A DNA stretch of 64,000 nucleotides from Oscillospiraceae bacterium (GCA_017428565.1 JAFRQP010000014.1:89477-153476); one strand, 5' to 3'. Shown: positions 26,864-36,397, counted from the first letter of the stretch. Made by a program: numbers and translations. The notes: generated by a model from the sequence alone, not told the origin.

Positions 26864-28122
26864 CGGCCCATCTCCCGCAGGCATGCGGCAAAGCTCTCCG
26901 TCACATAGGTCACATCCTCGTCGCTGAGCAGGGTGTGGAGCGGGAGGGTGATCAGATTGCGGTAATAGTCATAAGAGTTGGGGAAATCCTCGATCCGCCA
27001 GCCCAGGGCCCGATAGGCCGTCATCATGGGCAGGGGCTTGTAGTGCACATTGGTCGCGACTCCGCGCTCCGCCAGGCGCAGGATCAGCTCATTGCGCTGC
27101 TCCACGTCGAAGCCGGGGATCCGCGCCAGATACAGATGGCCGGAGGAGCAGTAGTTCTCCCCATAGTGGATCAGATGGCTCACGCCAAGGGCGTCCATCG
27201 CCTCGTCATAACGCCGGACGATCTCCCGCCGCCGCTCCAGCATGCCGGGATAGCGATCCAGCTGGCGCAGCCCCAGGGCAGCCATGATATCGGTCATATT
27301 ACACTTGTACCAGGTCCCGACGATGTCGTATTCCCAGCCGCCCAGCTTGCTCTTGGACAGGGCGTCCTTGTCCTGACCGTGGAGACTGTAAAGCTGGAAC
27401 AGGCGGTACAGCTCCTCCTGATCCGCGAAGGGCAGGACCCAGGTGGTAGCGCCGCCCTCGGCGGTCGTAAAATTCTTGACCGCGTGGAAGCTGAAGCTGG
27501 TCATATCCGCCAGCTCCCCCGTCATTTTCCCGTTCCGGGAGGCACCAAGAGCATGGGCGCTGTCCGCAAGAACCGTCGCCCGACCGATAGACTCCTGCAT
27601 GGAGCTGTTCGGCCGGAAGCGCTGCTTCTGATTCTCCGCCGCGCGGTAGATCCGCTCATAATCGCAGGGGATGCCGCCCAGGTCCACCGGGATGATCGCC
27701 TTGGTCCGCTCCGTAATGGCGGCCTCCACAGCGTCGTAGTCCATCTCGGGCGAGTGGCTCACCGGATCGCCGCCCTGTTTCGTATCCACGAACACGACCC
27801 TGGCCCCGCAGTGGATCGCGGCGGAGGCCGTAGCGGTGTAGGTGTAGGCCGGGACGATCACCTCGTCCCCTTCTCCGATGCCGAGGATGCGCAGATTCAG
27901 CTCCTCCGCGGCGGTGGCTGAATTGAGGCAGACCGTTTTCTCCGTATGGCAATAGGCAGAGAGGCGGCGCTCCAGCTCCTTGGTGCGGGGGCCGGTGGTG
28001 ATCCATCCCGAGCGCAGGGTCTGGCAGACCTCCTCGATCTCAGACTCTCCCACATCCGGAGGGCTGAAGGGGATGTTCCTTTTCCGTGGATTGTTGGTTT
28101 CAAAGCTATTCCGATTTGCCAT
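26860..28122 (-). CDS. DegT/DnrJ/EryC1-family sugar aminotransferase
   Basis: 420 residues from the ATG at 28122 after GAGGAAGC. PLP fold-type I with the Schiff-base Lys216 in SFHAVKN, and the blocks FSPPDVGESE, SGWITTGP and PAYTYTATASA. It aminates a 4-keto (or 3-keto) nucleotide sugar. It is the first gene of the locus. A partner 4,6-dehydratase lies just upstream (28362-30407), and the pair could supply an amino-trideoxy sugar to the initiating transferase that follows. RfbB's product is another possible substrate. Confidence 0.93.
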   Translation of the reverse strand: MANRNSFETNNPRKRNIPFSPPDVGESEIEEVCQTLRSGWITTGPRTKELERRLSAYCHTEKTVCLNSATAAEELNLRILGIGEGDEVIVPAYTYTATASAAIHCGARVVFVDTKQGGDPVSHSPEMDYDAVEAAITERTKAIIPVDLGGIPCDYERIYRAAENQKQRFRPNSSMQESIGRATVLADSAHALGASRNGKMTGELADMTSFSFHAVKNFTTAEGGATTWVLPFADQEELYRLFQLYSLHGQDKDALSKSKLGGWEYDIVGTWYKCNMTDIMAALGLRQLDRYPGMLERRREIVRRYDEAMDALGVSHLIHYGENYCSSGHLYLARIPGFDVEQRNELILRLAERGVATNVHYKPLPMMTAYRALGWRIEDFPNSYDYYRNLITLPLHTLLSDEDVTYVTESFAACLREMGR

Positions 28123-28194
28123 CGCAGGCGCTTCCTCTCTGTTCAGGATTCCTTGCCGGAGCATTGCCCATTCCTTGCCACACTATATCGATTT

Positions 28195-28223
28195 ATCATA
28201 GCATATCATCTTTTGCTTGTCAA
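28195..28223 (-). promoter_or_regulatory. Main promoter of the polysaccharide locus
   Basis: TTGACA (28223-28218), a 17-base spacer and TATGAT (28200-28195), one base from consensus. The leader to the DegT start is about 65 bases with no obvious attenuator. The remaining bases up to 28361 hold only a weak 7-bp GC hairpin near 28292-28324. Confidence 0.8.
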
Positions 28224-28361
28224 ATACAGTTGAAAAAATGCGGAAAAAACCGAAACGCAAAGCCGCCGGAACGGTACTCGCAAAAGCGGCGCGCACGCAT
28301 CGTTTCCGACACGTGCGCGTTCATTTTTCACAGGAAAGGCTCTGCTTCGGCTCTGCGGCGC

Positions 28362-30407
28362 TCAGGCTCTTACCAGCTCTCTCTCCGTCGACGCGGGGCT
28401 CTTTTCCCCCACTCTCTGCGCCGGGCTCAGCTCCTCAGCGGGGTGATACGTGGAAACCATTCCCTTGACGACGCTGCGGATCCCCTCGTCGTTGTTGTAC
28501 GCGGCGTCCATCAGCTCCTCCATCTGGGCGAGGAAGACGTCGTGATCGAAGGGGATGGGGCTGCCGATGTGGATCAGGTCGTTGGGCGTTCGGCGCAGGC
28601 CCTCCTCCGCCATCAGCTTCTCCTCATACAGCTTTTCGCCGGGGCGAAGGCCGGTATACTCGATCTTGATGTCCACATCCGGCTTGAAGCCGGACAGCCG
28701 GATCAGGTTGCGGGCCAGCGTGTCGATCTTCACGGGGCTGCCCATGTCCAGCACAAAGATCTCGCCGCCCTGGGCGTAGGTCCCCGCCAGGAGGACCAGA
28801 CTCACCGCCTCCGGAACGGTCATGAAATACCGGATAATGTCGGGATGGGTCACCGTCACCGGGCCGCCCTTGGCGATCTGCCGCTTGAACACCGGGACCA
28901 CGGAGCCGTTGCTGCCCAGCACGTTGCCGAAACGCACCGCCACGAACTCGGTGCGGGCCTCCTCCGGGGGCACGCGCACGATGGCTTCCGGATCCGTCTC
29001 CTTCCCTCCGTGGGTGAAGAGCACCGGCATGTCGTAAGGCCGGCCGTCCCGCACCTTGCGGTCAAAGGTCTGGATCACCATTTCGCACAGGCGCTTGGAG
29101 GCGCCCATGACGTTGGTGGGGTTCACGGCCTTGTCGGTGCTGATGAGCACAAAGCGCCTGCAGCCGTGAGTCATTGCGGCATAGGCCGTCTTGTATGTAC
29201 CAAGGACGTTGTTCTTGATGGCCTCGCAGGGGCTGTCCTCCATCAGCGGGACGTGCTTGTGGGCCGCCGCGTGATAGACCACGTCGGGCCTGTACTCCGC
29301 AAAGACCTGATTCAGCCGGCGGCTGTCCCGCACGGAACCGATAAGCGTCACAAGATTCAGCTTCGGGTAGCGATCCCGCAGCTCCAGCTGGATCTCATAG
29401 GCATTGTTCTCGTAGATATCGAAGATGATGAGCTGCTTTGGGTCGTGAGAGGCGATCTGCCGGCAGAGCTCGCTGCCGATGGAGCCGCCGCCGCCCGTCA
29501 CCAGAATGGTCTTTCCGGCCAGGTAGTTGAACACGTCCGTCATGTCCGCCTGGATGGGCTCCCGACCCAGCAGATCCTCGATGGCCACGTCCTTCATGGC
29601 GCTCACGGACAGGCTGCCCTCCACCAGCTGGTAAATGCCGGGAAGGGTCTTCATCTCGCATCCGGTCTCCTTGCAGACGTCCAGGATATCCCGCCTGGCT
29701 TCCGCCGAGGCGGAGGGGATGGCCAGGTAGATCCGGTCGATCTTGTACTTCTCGCAGTTCAGGAGGATATCCTCCCGCCCGCCAACCACGGGCACGCCCT
29801 CTACGTAGCGGTTCCACTTGTTGGGGTTGTCGTCGATGATGCAGCAGACCTTGTCCCGGCTCTCGTTGGATTTCATCAGATCCCGGAGGATCAGCTGCCC
29901 CGCCTCGCCGGCGCCGATCAGCATGACCCGGTGGAGGCTTTCGTTCTGCTTGTTTTTCCAGCTCCGCAGCAGCAGCGCGAAGCGATAGGCAAAACGGATC
30001 CCCGTCAGAAGGATCACCTGCAGCAGCAGACCCATCACATAGTAGGAAATGGGCATGCGGGCAAAGAAAACCGTGATCCCCACGATATGGAAAACCCCGG
30101 TGATCACGTTGACCAGAAGGCTCCGCTCCAGCTCATGGAAACTGGCAAAGCGCCAGATGGTCTGATACATCCGCCCCAGCCAGAACACCAGCAGGCAGAA
30201 TACCGTATAGATGGGCGTAAAGTGCAGCCAAGCCTGCAGATAGTCCAGGCGGATACGCGAAAGCTGGCAGTCATAGCGGACCCAGAGGGCCGCCAGGAAA
30301 GAGAGGTTAACCGACAGCGCGTCAAACACCAACAGCAGGATGGAAATCAAAACCCAATGCGCGATGCGGGGCTTTCGGATGAACTTGTCCGGTCTTTTTT
30401 TCTCCAT
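28362..30407 (-). CDS. CapD/WbpM-type membrane nucleotide-sugar 4,6-dehydratase
   Basis: 681 residues. Four hydrophobic helices (within about 18-145), a first Rossmann domain with LIGAGEAG (163-170) and a C-terminal SDR domain with TGGGGSIG (304-311). The catalytic triad region is STDKAVNPTNVMGASK with Met434 and Lys438: methionine replaces the usual tyrosine, as in the WbpM/PglF group. It should convert UDP-GlcNAc to a 4-keto-6-deoxy sugar. It has its own promoter (30447-30475) and lies upstream of the locus, whose DegT enzyme probably uses its product. Confidence 0.92.
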   Translation of the reverse strand: MEKKRPDKFIRKPRIAHWVLISILLLVFDALSVNLSFLAALWVRYDCQLSRIRLDYLQAWLHFTPIYTVFCLLVFWLGRMYQTIWRFASFHELERSLLVNVITGVFHIVGITVFFARMPISYYVMGLLLQVILLTGIRFAYRFALLLRSWKNKQNESLHRVMLIGAGEAGQLILRDLMKSNESRDKVCCIIDDNPNKWNRYVEGVPVVGGREDILLNCEKYKIDRIYLAIPSASAEARRDILDVCKETGCEMKTLPGIYQLVEGSLSVSAMKDVAIEDLLGREPIQADMTDVFNYLAGKTILVTGGGGSIGSELCRQIASHDPKQLIIFDIYENNAYEIQLELRDRYPKLNLVTLIGSVRDSRRLNQVFAEYRPDVVYHAAAHKHVPLMEDSPCEAIKNNVLGTYKTAYAAMTHGCRRFVLISTDKAVNPTNVMGASKRLCEMVIQTFDRKVRDGRPYDMPVLFTHGGKETDPEAIVRVPPEEARTEFVAVRFGNVLGSNGSVVPVFKRQIAKGGPVTVTHPDIIRYFMTVPEAVSLVLLAGTYAQGGEIFVLDMGSPVKIDTLARNLIRLSGFKPDVDIKIEYTGLRPGEKLYEEKLMAEEGLRRTPNDLIHIGSPIPFDHDVFLAQMEELMDAAYNNDEGIRSVVKGMVSTYHPAEELSPAQRVGEKSPASTERELVRA

Positions 30408-30446
30408 AGGATCTTCCCGTCTTCCACGATTCAGTCATTTTTGAGT

Positions 30447-30475
30447 ATCATAACACAAGCCGGCGCGGAATTCAA
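30447..30475 (-). promoter_or_regulatory. Promoter of the CapD-type dehydratase gene
   Basis: TTGAAT (30475-30470), 17 bases, TATGAT (30452-30447). The start codon is at 30407. Confidence 0.65.
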
Positions 30476-30594
30476 CCGATTCTGCGCATCAGCGCAGGGG
30501 ATCTGTTGCCAATTTTTCAGCAAATTGTCTCTTTTTCCGCATTTTTCCGCAGGAGCAGCAGCGCTGTGGGCTATGAAACCGGTCGTTTGGCCGC

Positions 30595-30637
30595 AAAAAT
30601 ATAGCGGGCCGGAAACAGCACCGTGTTTCCGACCCGC
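30595..30637 (-). terminator. Terminator of the PI-PLC-like gene
   Basis: A 14-bp stem (30604-30617 with 30624-30637, one G-T pair) followed on the minus strand by TATATTTTTG. It lies 22 bases past the stop at 30660. The rest of the 30408-30660 gap holds the CapD promoter. Confidence 0.85.
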
Positions 30638-30659
30638 CTGCTTTTCATGATCCCTGGGT

Positions 30660-31661
30660 TCAGCGGAAGTTGGCCTGATAGATGTGCGCGGCAAGGGGGG
30701 CGGAGCCAAAGTCCACCACGATCCATCCGGAGAGCCCGTCCAGCTCCGTCAGCCGCGGGTTCAGATCCCTGGCAAAGCCGTAGGGGTGGCCGAACTTGGC
30801 CGTACCCTTGGTACTCAGAAAATGGATGGCGATGTTCCCGTCCCCGGTCGGCGCCTCCCGCAGGCCGGTGGTGAAGCTGGTCCACTTCTCCTCCGCGGGG
30901 TACTCGTAACGGTCCTGCACCCAGAGGGTGCAGCTCCCGTTGTCCTCCCGGGCGGTGTTCAGACTGAAGTCATCATATCCGTTCTGGTTCGCCCAGAGCA
31001 GAGGGATGCCCGCCTCAGCTCCAAGGCCCGCCTCGTCCTCATAGCGGCGCAGCAGCACCAGTCTCCCCCGGGCCTCCCCCAGGCTGGGGATGGTATCCGT
31101 CAGCAGCCAGTGCTCCGGGGATTTTTGAATATAGCCGTTCAGCACCTGCTGGAACTGGGCCACAGACTCGTCCCCGTGCTCCTGCTTCACCACAAAAAGC
31201 ACCGTCTCCGTGGGGTGGGCGTCCAGGAAGGCGTAGCAGTCCTCCAGCACCAGATCCAGGCTCAGATTGGAGGCCCAGGGCATGGCGCCGGTGCGGCAGT
31301 TGGTAAAGCCGTGCATCAGCTTCATGCCGTCCCCGTCCACGGCCAGGCGGATATCCAGATAGCGGAAGCCCGCCTCCAGCTGTTCGCCGATATTCAGGGC
31401 CTGGCATTTGGAAAAGAAGGCAAGCTGCACATACTGGGTGCCGCTGTCGTGGGTGCCGGGGATCACGATGGCGTCCAGGGGCGTGCCGTCGTCCAGGGCG
31501 GCCATCCAATCTGCGCTGCCCTCCACGGCGCTCCGGTCGCCGGTCTCGGTCAGCGGGATCACAAAGAGGGTCAGCAGCACCAGCGCAAGCAGCGCCCCCA
31601 GGATGCGCAGGATGATCTTTCCCGCGCCGATCTTTTTCTTTTCCTTCGCTTTTTTGCTCAT
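30660..31661 (-). CDS. Membrane-anchored PI-PLC X-domain-like phosphodiesterase
   Basis: 333 residues from the ATG at 31661 after AGGAGG. A Lys-rich start and one hydrophobic segment (about 14-36) suggest an anchored extracellular protein. The X-domain follows: IPGTHDSG (67-74, catalytic His71), GFRYLDIRL (98-106) and LMHGF with His117, the second catalytic histidine. Bacterial PI-PLC enzymes cleave glycosyl-phosphatidylinositol or related phosphodiesters. The true substrate is unknown, and a phosphodiester in the local surface polymer is possible. It has its own promoter and terminator. Confidence 0.85.
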   Translation of the reverse strand: MSKKAKEKKKIGAGKIILRILGALLALVLLTLFVIPLTETGDRSAVEGSADWMAALDDGTPLDAIVIPGTHDSGTQYVQLAFFSKCQALNIGEQLEAGFRYLDIRLAVDGDGMKLMHGFTNCRTGAMPWASNLSLDLVLEDCYAFLDAHPTETVLFVVKQEHGDESVAQFQQVLNGYIQKSPEHWLLTDTIPSLGEARGRLVLLRRYEDEAGLGAEAGIPLLWANQNGYDDFSLNTAREDNGSCTLWVQDRYEYPAEEKWTSFTTGLREAPTGDGNIAIHFLSTKGTAKFGHPYGFARDLNPRLTELDGLSGWIVVDFGSAPLAAHIYQANFR

Positions 31662-31690
31662 GGTCAAGCCTCCTGTTCTCAGATACAAAC

Positions 31691-31719
31691 AGTATACCAG
31701 CACTGAGGAAAAATGGGAA
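31691..31719 (-). promoter_or_regulatory. Extended -10 promoter of the PI-PLC-like gene
   Basis: TGGTATACT with -10 at 31696-31691 and a weaker -35, TTCCCA (31719-31714), 17 bases away. The start codon is at 31661. Confidence 0.6.
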
Positions 31720-31774
31720 GAAAAAACTGCGTCTCCCCACACGCGGGCGAGCCGCGTGCGGGAGACGCCTTGGT

Positions 31775-33922
31775 TCAAATGCCCTCCAGCTTCACCCGGA
31801 AGGAGATGCGCCGGGGGGTCTTCATCCCGTCGAACTGCACCACGTAGGCCGCCTTTGCCGCGTCGATCTCCGTGACGACGCCGCAGCCCAGGATCTCGTG
31901 CCGCACCCGCCGGCCCACGGCAAAGCGCGCCTCCGCCCGCTCCGCCGGCAGCAGCCGCTCGCTGGCGGCGATATAGTCTCTGGCGTCCCGGATGAGGCCT
32001 TCCTTGGGCGGGGCGGTATAGGCCAGCAGCGCGGGGTCGATGTCCAGCAGAAAGCGGGAGGGGTAGCGGGGCGAGGCGTCCAGATTCCGCCCCTCCGCCT
32101 CGGAGAGATAGAGCGCCTTCTCCGCCCGGGTCACCGCCACAAAGGCAAGGCGCCGCTCCTCCTCCATGCCGGGGAGGGTGCTGGTGCGGCCGGAGGGAAA
32201 GATCCCCTCGTTCATCCCGCAGAGGAACACATAGGGAAACTCCAGACCCTTGGCAGCGTGGACGGTCATAAGCTTCACCTTGTCTCCCCCGTCCTCGGCG
32301 TCGGCGTTGGTGAAGAGGGCCACATGGCTCAGGTAATGCTCCAGCGCCGCCTCTTCGCCGCAGCCGGTCTCGTACTCGTACACCGACTGCTTCAGCTCCG
32401 CCAGATTGTCCAGCCGCTCCTGGCTGCCCTCAGTGCGCAGCATCCGCTCATAGCCGCTCTTGTCCAGGAGCTCGCTCAGCAGCTCTGAGATGGGCCGGGC
32501 GGCGTAGCTCTGGGCAAAGCTCTCCACCAGGGAGATAAACTTCGTCGCGCCGGTCCCCTTGAAAAGCTCCTCGTCCACACTGCGGCAGAGGGCCTGATAG
32601 AGGCTGCAGCCCTCCCGCTCGGCCCGCTCCCGCAGAGCCTGCATCCGCCGCTGGCCCAGGTTGCGCTTGGGGACGTTGGCGACGCGGGCGAAGGACAGAT
32701 CGTCCTTGTAGGCCACCATGCGCAGATAGCTCAGCGCGTCCTTGATCTCCCGGCGGCCGAAGAAGGGCACGCCGCTGTAAATGGTATAGGGGATCCTGCG
32801 CCTGCGGAAGACCTCCTCCAGCCTGTTGGTGAGATAGTGGGCCCGGTAGAGCACCGCCATGTCCCGGAATGCGACGCCCCTGTCCTGCAGCTCCAGCATC
32901 TGAAAGGCGATCTGCTCCGCCTCCGCCTCGCTGTTGGGCGCGTGGTGGCAGAGGGGCAGGGGCCCGTCCGGCAGGGTGGGGATCAGGTCCTTTTTGATCC
33001 GGCTGCGGTTCTTGTCGATGAGGGAGTTGGCCGCCGCCAGGATCTGGGGCGAGGAGCGATAGTTCTCCATCATCATGATGGTCTTCGTGCCCGGGAACTC
33101 CCGGTCGAAGTTCAGCAGATAGCGGACGTCCGCCCCGCGCCAGCTGTAGATGGTCTGGTCCGGATCCCCCACGATAAAGAGATTTTTGTGGTAGCCGCAG
33201 AGGGCCTCCATCAGCCGGTACTGGGGCGGGTCGATGTCCTGAAACTCGTCGATCATGATGTATTCCAGGCGCTGCTGCCACTTGAGACGGATCTGCTCGT
33301 TCTGCTCAAAGATATAGAGCGTCACGAAGATCAAATCGTTGTAGTCCAGGCCGAAGCACTTCTTCTCCTGATACAGATAGCCGTAGAAGATGATGTCGTC
33401 CGTGGCCGTGGCCTTCTCGTACTTCTCCTTCAGCTCCGCCAGGCTCATGCCGATCAGATCCAGATAATAGTCCGGCTTTTTGATCCCCTTCTGGATCTCG
33501 ATCATGTCCCGGGCCTGGGCGAAGGTCTTGTCCCGCAGGCTCAGCCCCCGCTCCTCGTAGATGATCTGGAGCATGGCGTCGATATCCGAGTTGTCCAGCA
33601 CCAGAAAGCTCCGGGGGTACTGGACGGCAAAGCTCTCCTCCTGCAGCACCGTGACACAGAAGCCGTGGAAGGTGTTGATGAAGCCGGTGTCGTTGTCCCC
33701 GGTCAGATTGTGGATCCGCTGGCGCATCTCGTTGGCGGCTTTGTTGGTGAAGGTGACGCAGAGGATGTTCCCCGGCAGGATGCCCATGTCGTTCACCAGG
33801 TAGGCAAAGCGGTGGCTCAGCGCCCGGGTCTTGCCGGAGCCGGCCCCGGCAATGACGCGCACGAAGCCCTCCGTGGTGGTCACGGCCTCCCGCTGGGCGG
33901 CGTTCAGAATGCTCAGATCCAT
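31775..33922 (-). CDS. ATP-dependent DNA helicase, UvrD/PcrA family
   Basis: 715 residues, SF1A helicase. Walker A GAGSGKT (26-32), VTFTNKAANEMRQRI, FINTFHGFC, the DEFQD box with DIDPPQ, GDPDQTIYSWRGAD, and LMTVHAAKGLEFPYVFL with VAVTRAEKALYLS near the C-terminus. It unwinds DNA 3' to 5' in repair and replication restart. The C-terminus ends in a tudor-like region (VGRRVRHEILGCGVVTEID), as in PcrA. It has TGAGGAT before the ATG. A promoter may overlap the terminator at 33963-34003, but I cannot place it firmly. Confidence 0.93.
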   Translation of the reverse strand: MDLSILNAAQREAVTTTEGFVRVIAGAGSGKTRALSHRFAYLVNDMGILPGNILCVTFTNKAANEMRQRIHNLTGDNDTGFINTFHGFCVTVLQEESFAVQYPRSFLVLDNSDIDAMLQIIYEERGLSLRDKTFAQARDMIEIQKGIKKPDYYLDLIGMSLAELKEKYEKATATDDIIFYGYLYQEKKCFGLDYNDLIFVTLYIFEQNEQIRLKWQQRLEYIMIDEFQDIDPPQYRLMEALCGYHKNLFIVGDPDQTIYSWRGADVRYLLNFDREFPGTKTIMMMENYRSSPQILAAANSLIDKNRSRIKKDLIPTLPDGPLPLCHHAPNSEAEAEQIAFQMLELQDRGVAFRDMAVLYRAHYLTNRLEEVFRRRRIPYTIYSGVPFFGRREIKDALSYLRMVAYKDDLSFARVANVPKRNLGQRRMQALRERAEREGCSLYQALCRSVDEELFKGTGATKFISLVESFAQSYAARPISELLSELLDKSGYERMLRTEGSQERLDNLAELKQSVYEYETGCGEEAALEHYLSHVALFTNADAEDGGDKVKLMTVHAAKGLEFPYVFLCGMNEGIFPSGRTSTLPGMEEERRLAFVAVTRAEKALYLSEAEGRNLDASPRYPSRFLLDIDPALLAYTAPPKEGLIRDARDYIAASERLLPAERAEARFAVGRRVRHEILGCGVVTEIDAAKAAYVVQFDGMKTPRRISFRVKLEGI

Positions 33923-33962
33923 GAGATTATCCTCACAAGATAATTTATGTCCTCATTTTATC

Positions 33963-34003
33963 ACAAACGCCCCTTCTCCGCAAGAGCGAGAAGGGGCGTT
34001 TGT
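33963..34003 (-). terminator. Terminator of the antiporter gene
   Basis: 16-bp perfect stem (33963-33978 with 33988-34003), loop of 9 bases. It lies between the antiporter stop (34019) and the helicase start (33922). The T-tract on the minus strand is short, so some readthrough into the helicase gene is possible. Confidence 0.8.
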
Positions 34004-34018
34004 CGTGGTTTTTTCGAT

Positions 34019-36271
34019 TTAGTCCTCCGAGAAGCCGCCGGCCAGGAGCCTGGCCGCCATCTTCCGGGTGCCCAGCACCCAGACCAGGTCGTCCCGCTGG
34101 ATGCTCATGTTCACGTCCGGCTGCAGGATGGGCAGCTTGTTGCGCTGCAGGCCCAGGATCATACAGTCGTACTTCTCCCGCAGGCCGCTGCTGCGGATGG
34201 TCTTGCCCTGCAGCTCCGCAGCCTTCTCCACGGGGATGACCGTGGCGTAGAGATGGGACGCGTCCCCCTCCTGGCTCTCGGTGAAGGCGCGCAGGGTGAC
34301 AGGCTCGCTCTCCTCCCTGGCGCCAAGGCTCAGACGCAGGGCGCGCAGATCCTCGCTGCGGCCGATGACCAGCAGCTTGTCCCCCGCTTTCAGCTCCGCA
34401 CTGCCGGAGGGCATGTTCAGGTGCTTTTTGCCCCGGACGACGCGGATCACGTTCACACTGAAGCGATGGCCCCAGTCCAGCTGCTTGAGGGTCTTGCCCG
34501 CCATCTCGCCGCCGCAGCTCAGCTCCTCCACAAAGAGCTTCTCGTCCAGCCACTCGGTGTTCTCGTCGTCCCGCTGGAGGTTGCGCTCGTTGAAATTGGC
34601 CATGAACTGCGCCTCGGCGGAAATATAGGCCGAGGAGAGCCAGCCCGTGCGGGAGATAAGCGCCACCGCCGCCGCGATCAGCGGCAGCAGCCACACCCCG
34701 CTGACTCCCAGCAGGGTCTGCAGGGGGAAGAAGACGATCAGCACGATAAGCAGGTAACGCAGCGCCGTGAGCGTGATGAGCGGGAGCTTGAAATAGCGGT
34801 TTTTCACCCAGAGGGTCGTGTACTCGGTAGAGTGCAGGTCCAGCATGGGCCGCACGAAGAGGGCTATGCCCAGCACGCAGAAGGCCACGCAGATCGGCCG
34901 GATGAGGCCGGGCTCCAGAGGGGTCTTTTCCAGCAGGGGCTGGAGCACGAACTGACCCAGCAGGGTCACGCCCATCATGAGCACGCCGTAGAGCGCCGTG
35001 ACCTTCACATAGCGCCGCAGAAAACGCAGCCAGTCGCTGTCCTGCTCCTTGCGGCTGCCGTCCTCCTCGGTATAGCGCTCCAGCTTCTCCGCCAGCTTCT
35101 TTGGCAGCGCCTTGTGGATCAGGCGATAGATCCCGTCCGCGCTCTTGATGAAGAAGGGCGTGGTCAGCGTGGTGAGGATGGAGACCGCCACCACGATGGG
35201 ATAGACCTTCTCCTCGATGACCCCCAGGCTCATGCCCAGGGAGGCGATGATGAACGCGAACTCGCCGATCTGCGCCAGGGAGCAGCCGCAGTGGACGGCC
35301 TTGGAAAGGCTCTGCCCCGACAGCAGCACACCCAGAGAGGAGATGAGCAGCTTGCCCACGATGGTCACCGCCGTGATGATCAGGATGGGGACGATGTAGC
35401 GCAGGATCATGGCCGGATCCAGCATCATGCCCACCGACAGGAAAAACACCGATCCGAAGAGGTCTTTGACCCCGGAGGAGAGGTGCTCCACCCGCTCGGC
35501 ATGGACGGTGCCCGCCAGCAGGGAGCCCGCCAGGAAGGCGCCCAGAGCCGAGGAGAAGCCCAGCTTTTCCGCCAGCAGCACCATGCCGAAGCAGATGCCC
35601 AGGGCGGCCAGCAGCAGGGTCTCGTCGTTCATGAACTTCTCCGCTTTGCGCAGGAGCGTGGGCAGGATGTAGATGCCCAGGATCAGCCACAGCGCCAGAT
35701 ACAGCACCAGCATCCCCAGCTTCAGCGCAAGCTCCCCGCCGGAGATGTTCTTGCTGACCGACACCGTGGACAGGATGATCATCATGAAGATCCCCGCGAT
35801 GTCCTCGATGACCAGAGTGCCGAAAACCAGCTGGGCAAAGGGCTTCTGCCGCACGCCCAGTTCGTCAAAGGCCTTGATGATGATGGTGGTGGAGCTCATG
35901 GAGAGCATGCCGCCCAGGAAAATGCTGTCCATCATACCCCAGCCCATGGCCTGTCCAACCAGGTAGCCCACCACCAGCATACCGAAGACCTCGGTGAGGG
36001 CGGTGATGATGGCGGTGCCGCCCACGGAGACCAGCTTGTGAAGGTTGAATTCCAGACCCAGGCCGAACATCAGCACAATGATGCCGATCTCGCTCCAGGT
36101 CTCGATGGAGGCCTTGTCCGCCACCGTAAAAAACCAGGGCATATAGGGGCCGACCAAAAAGCCCGCCAAAATATAGCCCAGCACCAGCGGCAGCTTGAAG
36201 CGTTTGAACAGCACCGCCACCACGCCGGCCGTCAGCAGCATGATGGCAAGATCCGATATGATTTTTGGCAT
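34019..36271 (-). CDS. CPA2-family cation/proton antiporter with two TrkA-C domains
   Basis: 750 residues. About 12 helices in the first 390 residues with KefB-type motifs (GYILAGFLVGP, MFGLGLEFN, ALGAFLAGSLLAG). A cytosolic linker and a second group of hydrophobic segments (about 425-560) follow. Two RCK-C/TrkA-C-like ligand domains occupy about 585-665 and 675-745. It exchanges K+ or Na+ for protons, gated by a nucleotide or other ligand at the C-terminal domains. The extra membrane block between the transporter and regulatory domains is less usual. It has its own promoter and terminator. Confidence 0.9.
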   Translation of the reverse strand: MPKIISDLAIMLLTAGVVAVLFKRFKLPLVLGYILAGFLVGPYMPWFFTVADKASIETWSEIGIIVLMFGLGLEFNLHKLVSVGGTAIITALTEVFGMLVVGYLVGQAMGWGMMDSIFLGGMLSMSSTTIIIKAFDELGVRQKPFAQLVFGTLVIEDIAGIFMMIILSTVSVSKNISGGELALKLGMLVLYLALWLILGIYILPTLLRKAEKFMNDETLLLAALGICFGMVLLAEKLGFSSALGAFLAGSLLAGTVHAERVEHLSSGVKDLFGSVFFLSVGMMLDPAMILRYIVPILIITAVTIVGKLLISSLGVLLSGQSLSKAVHCGCSLAQIGEFAFIIASLGMSLGVIEEKVYPIVVAVSILTTLTTPFFIKSADGIYRLIHKALPKKLAEKLERYTEEDGSRKEQDSDWLRFLRRYVKVTALYGVLMMGVTLLGQFVLQPLLEKTPLEPGLIRPICVAFCVLGIALFVRPMLDLHSTEYTTLWVKNRYFKLPLITLTALRYLLIVLIVFFPLQTLLGVSGVWLLPLIAAAVALISRTGWLSSAYISAEAQFMANFNERNLQRDDENTEWLDEKLFVEELSCGGEMAGKTLKQLDWGHRFSVNVIRVVRGKKHLNMPSGSAELKAGDKLLVIGRSEDLRALRLSLGAREESEPVTLRAFTESQEGDASHLYATVIPVEKAAELQGKTIRSSGLREKYDCMILGLQRNKLPILQPDVNMSIQRDDLVWVLGTRKMAARLLAGGFSED

Positions 36272-36312
36272 TTCCGTCTCCCCCTGCGCACTGTTCTATT
36301 CGGAATAATTGT

Positions 36313-36341
36313 ATTATATCATTCTTTCTCTGTTTTGGAAA
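36313..36341 (-). promoter_or_regulatory. Promoter of the antiporter gene
   Basis: TATAAT (36318-36313) with TTTCCA (36341-36336) at 17 bases. The start codon is at 36271. Confidence 0.6.
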
Positions 36342-36397
36342 GGCCCTGCTCCCTTCCCATCACAAAGATTTCGGCTCCCGCCCGCCTGTGCCGCCGG

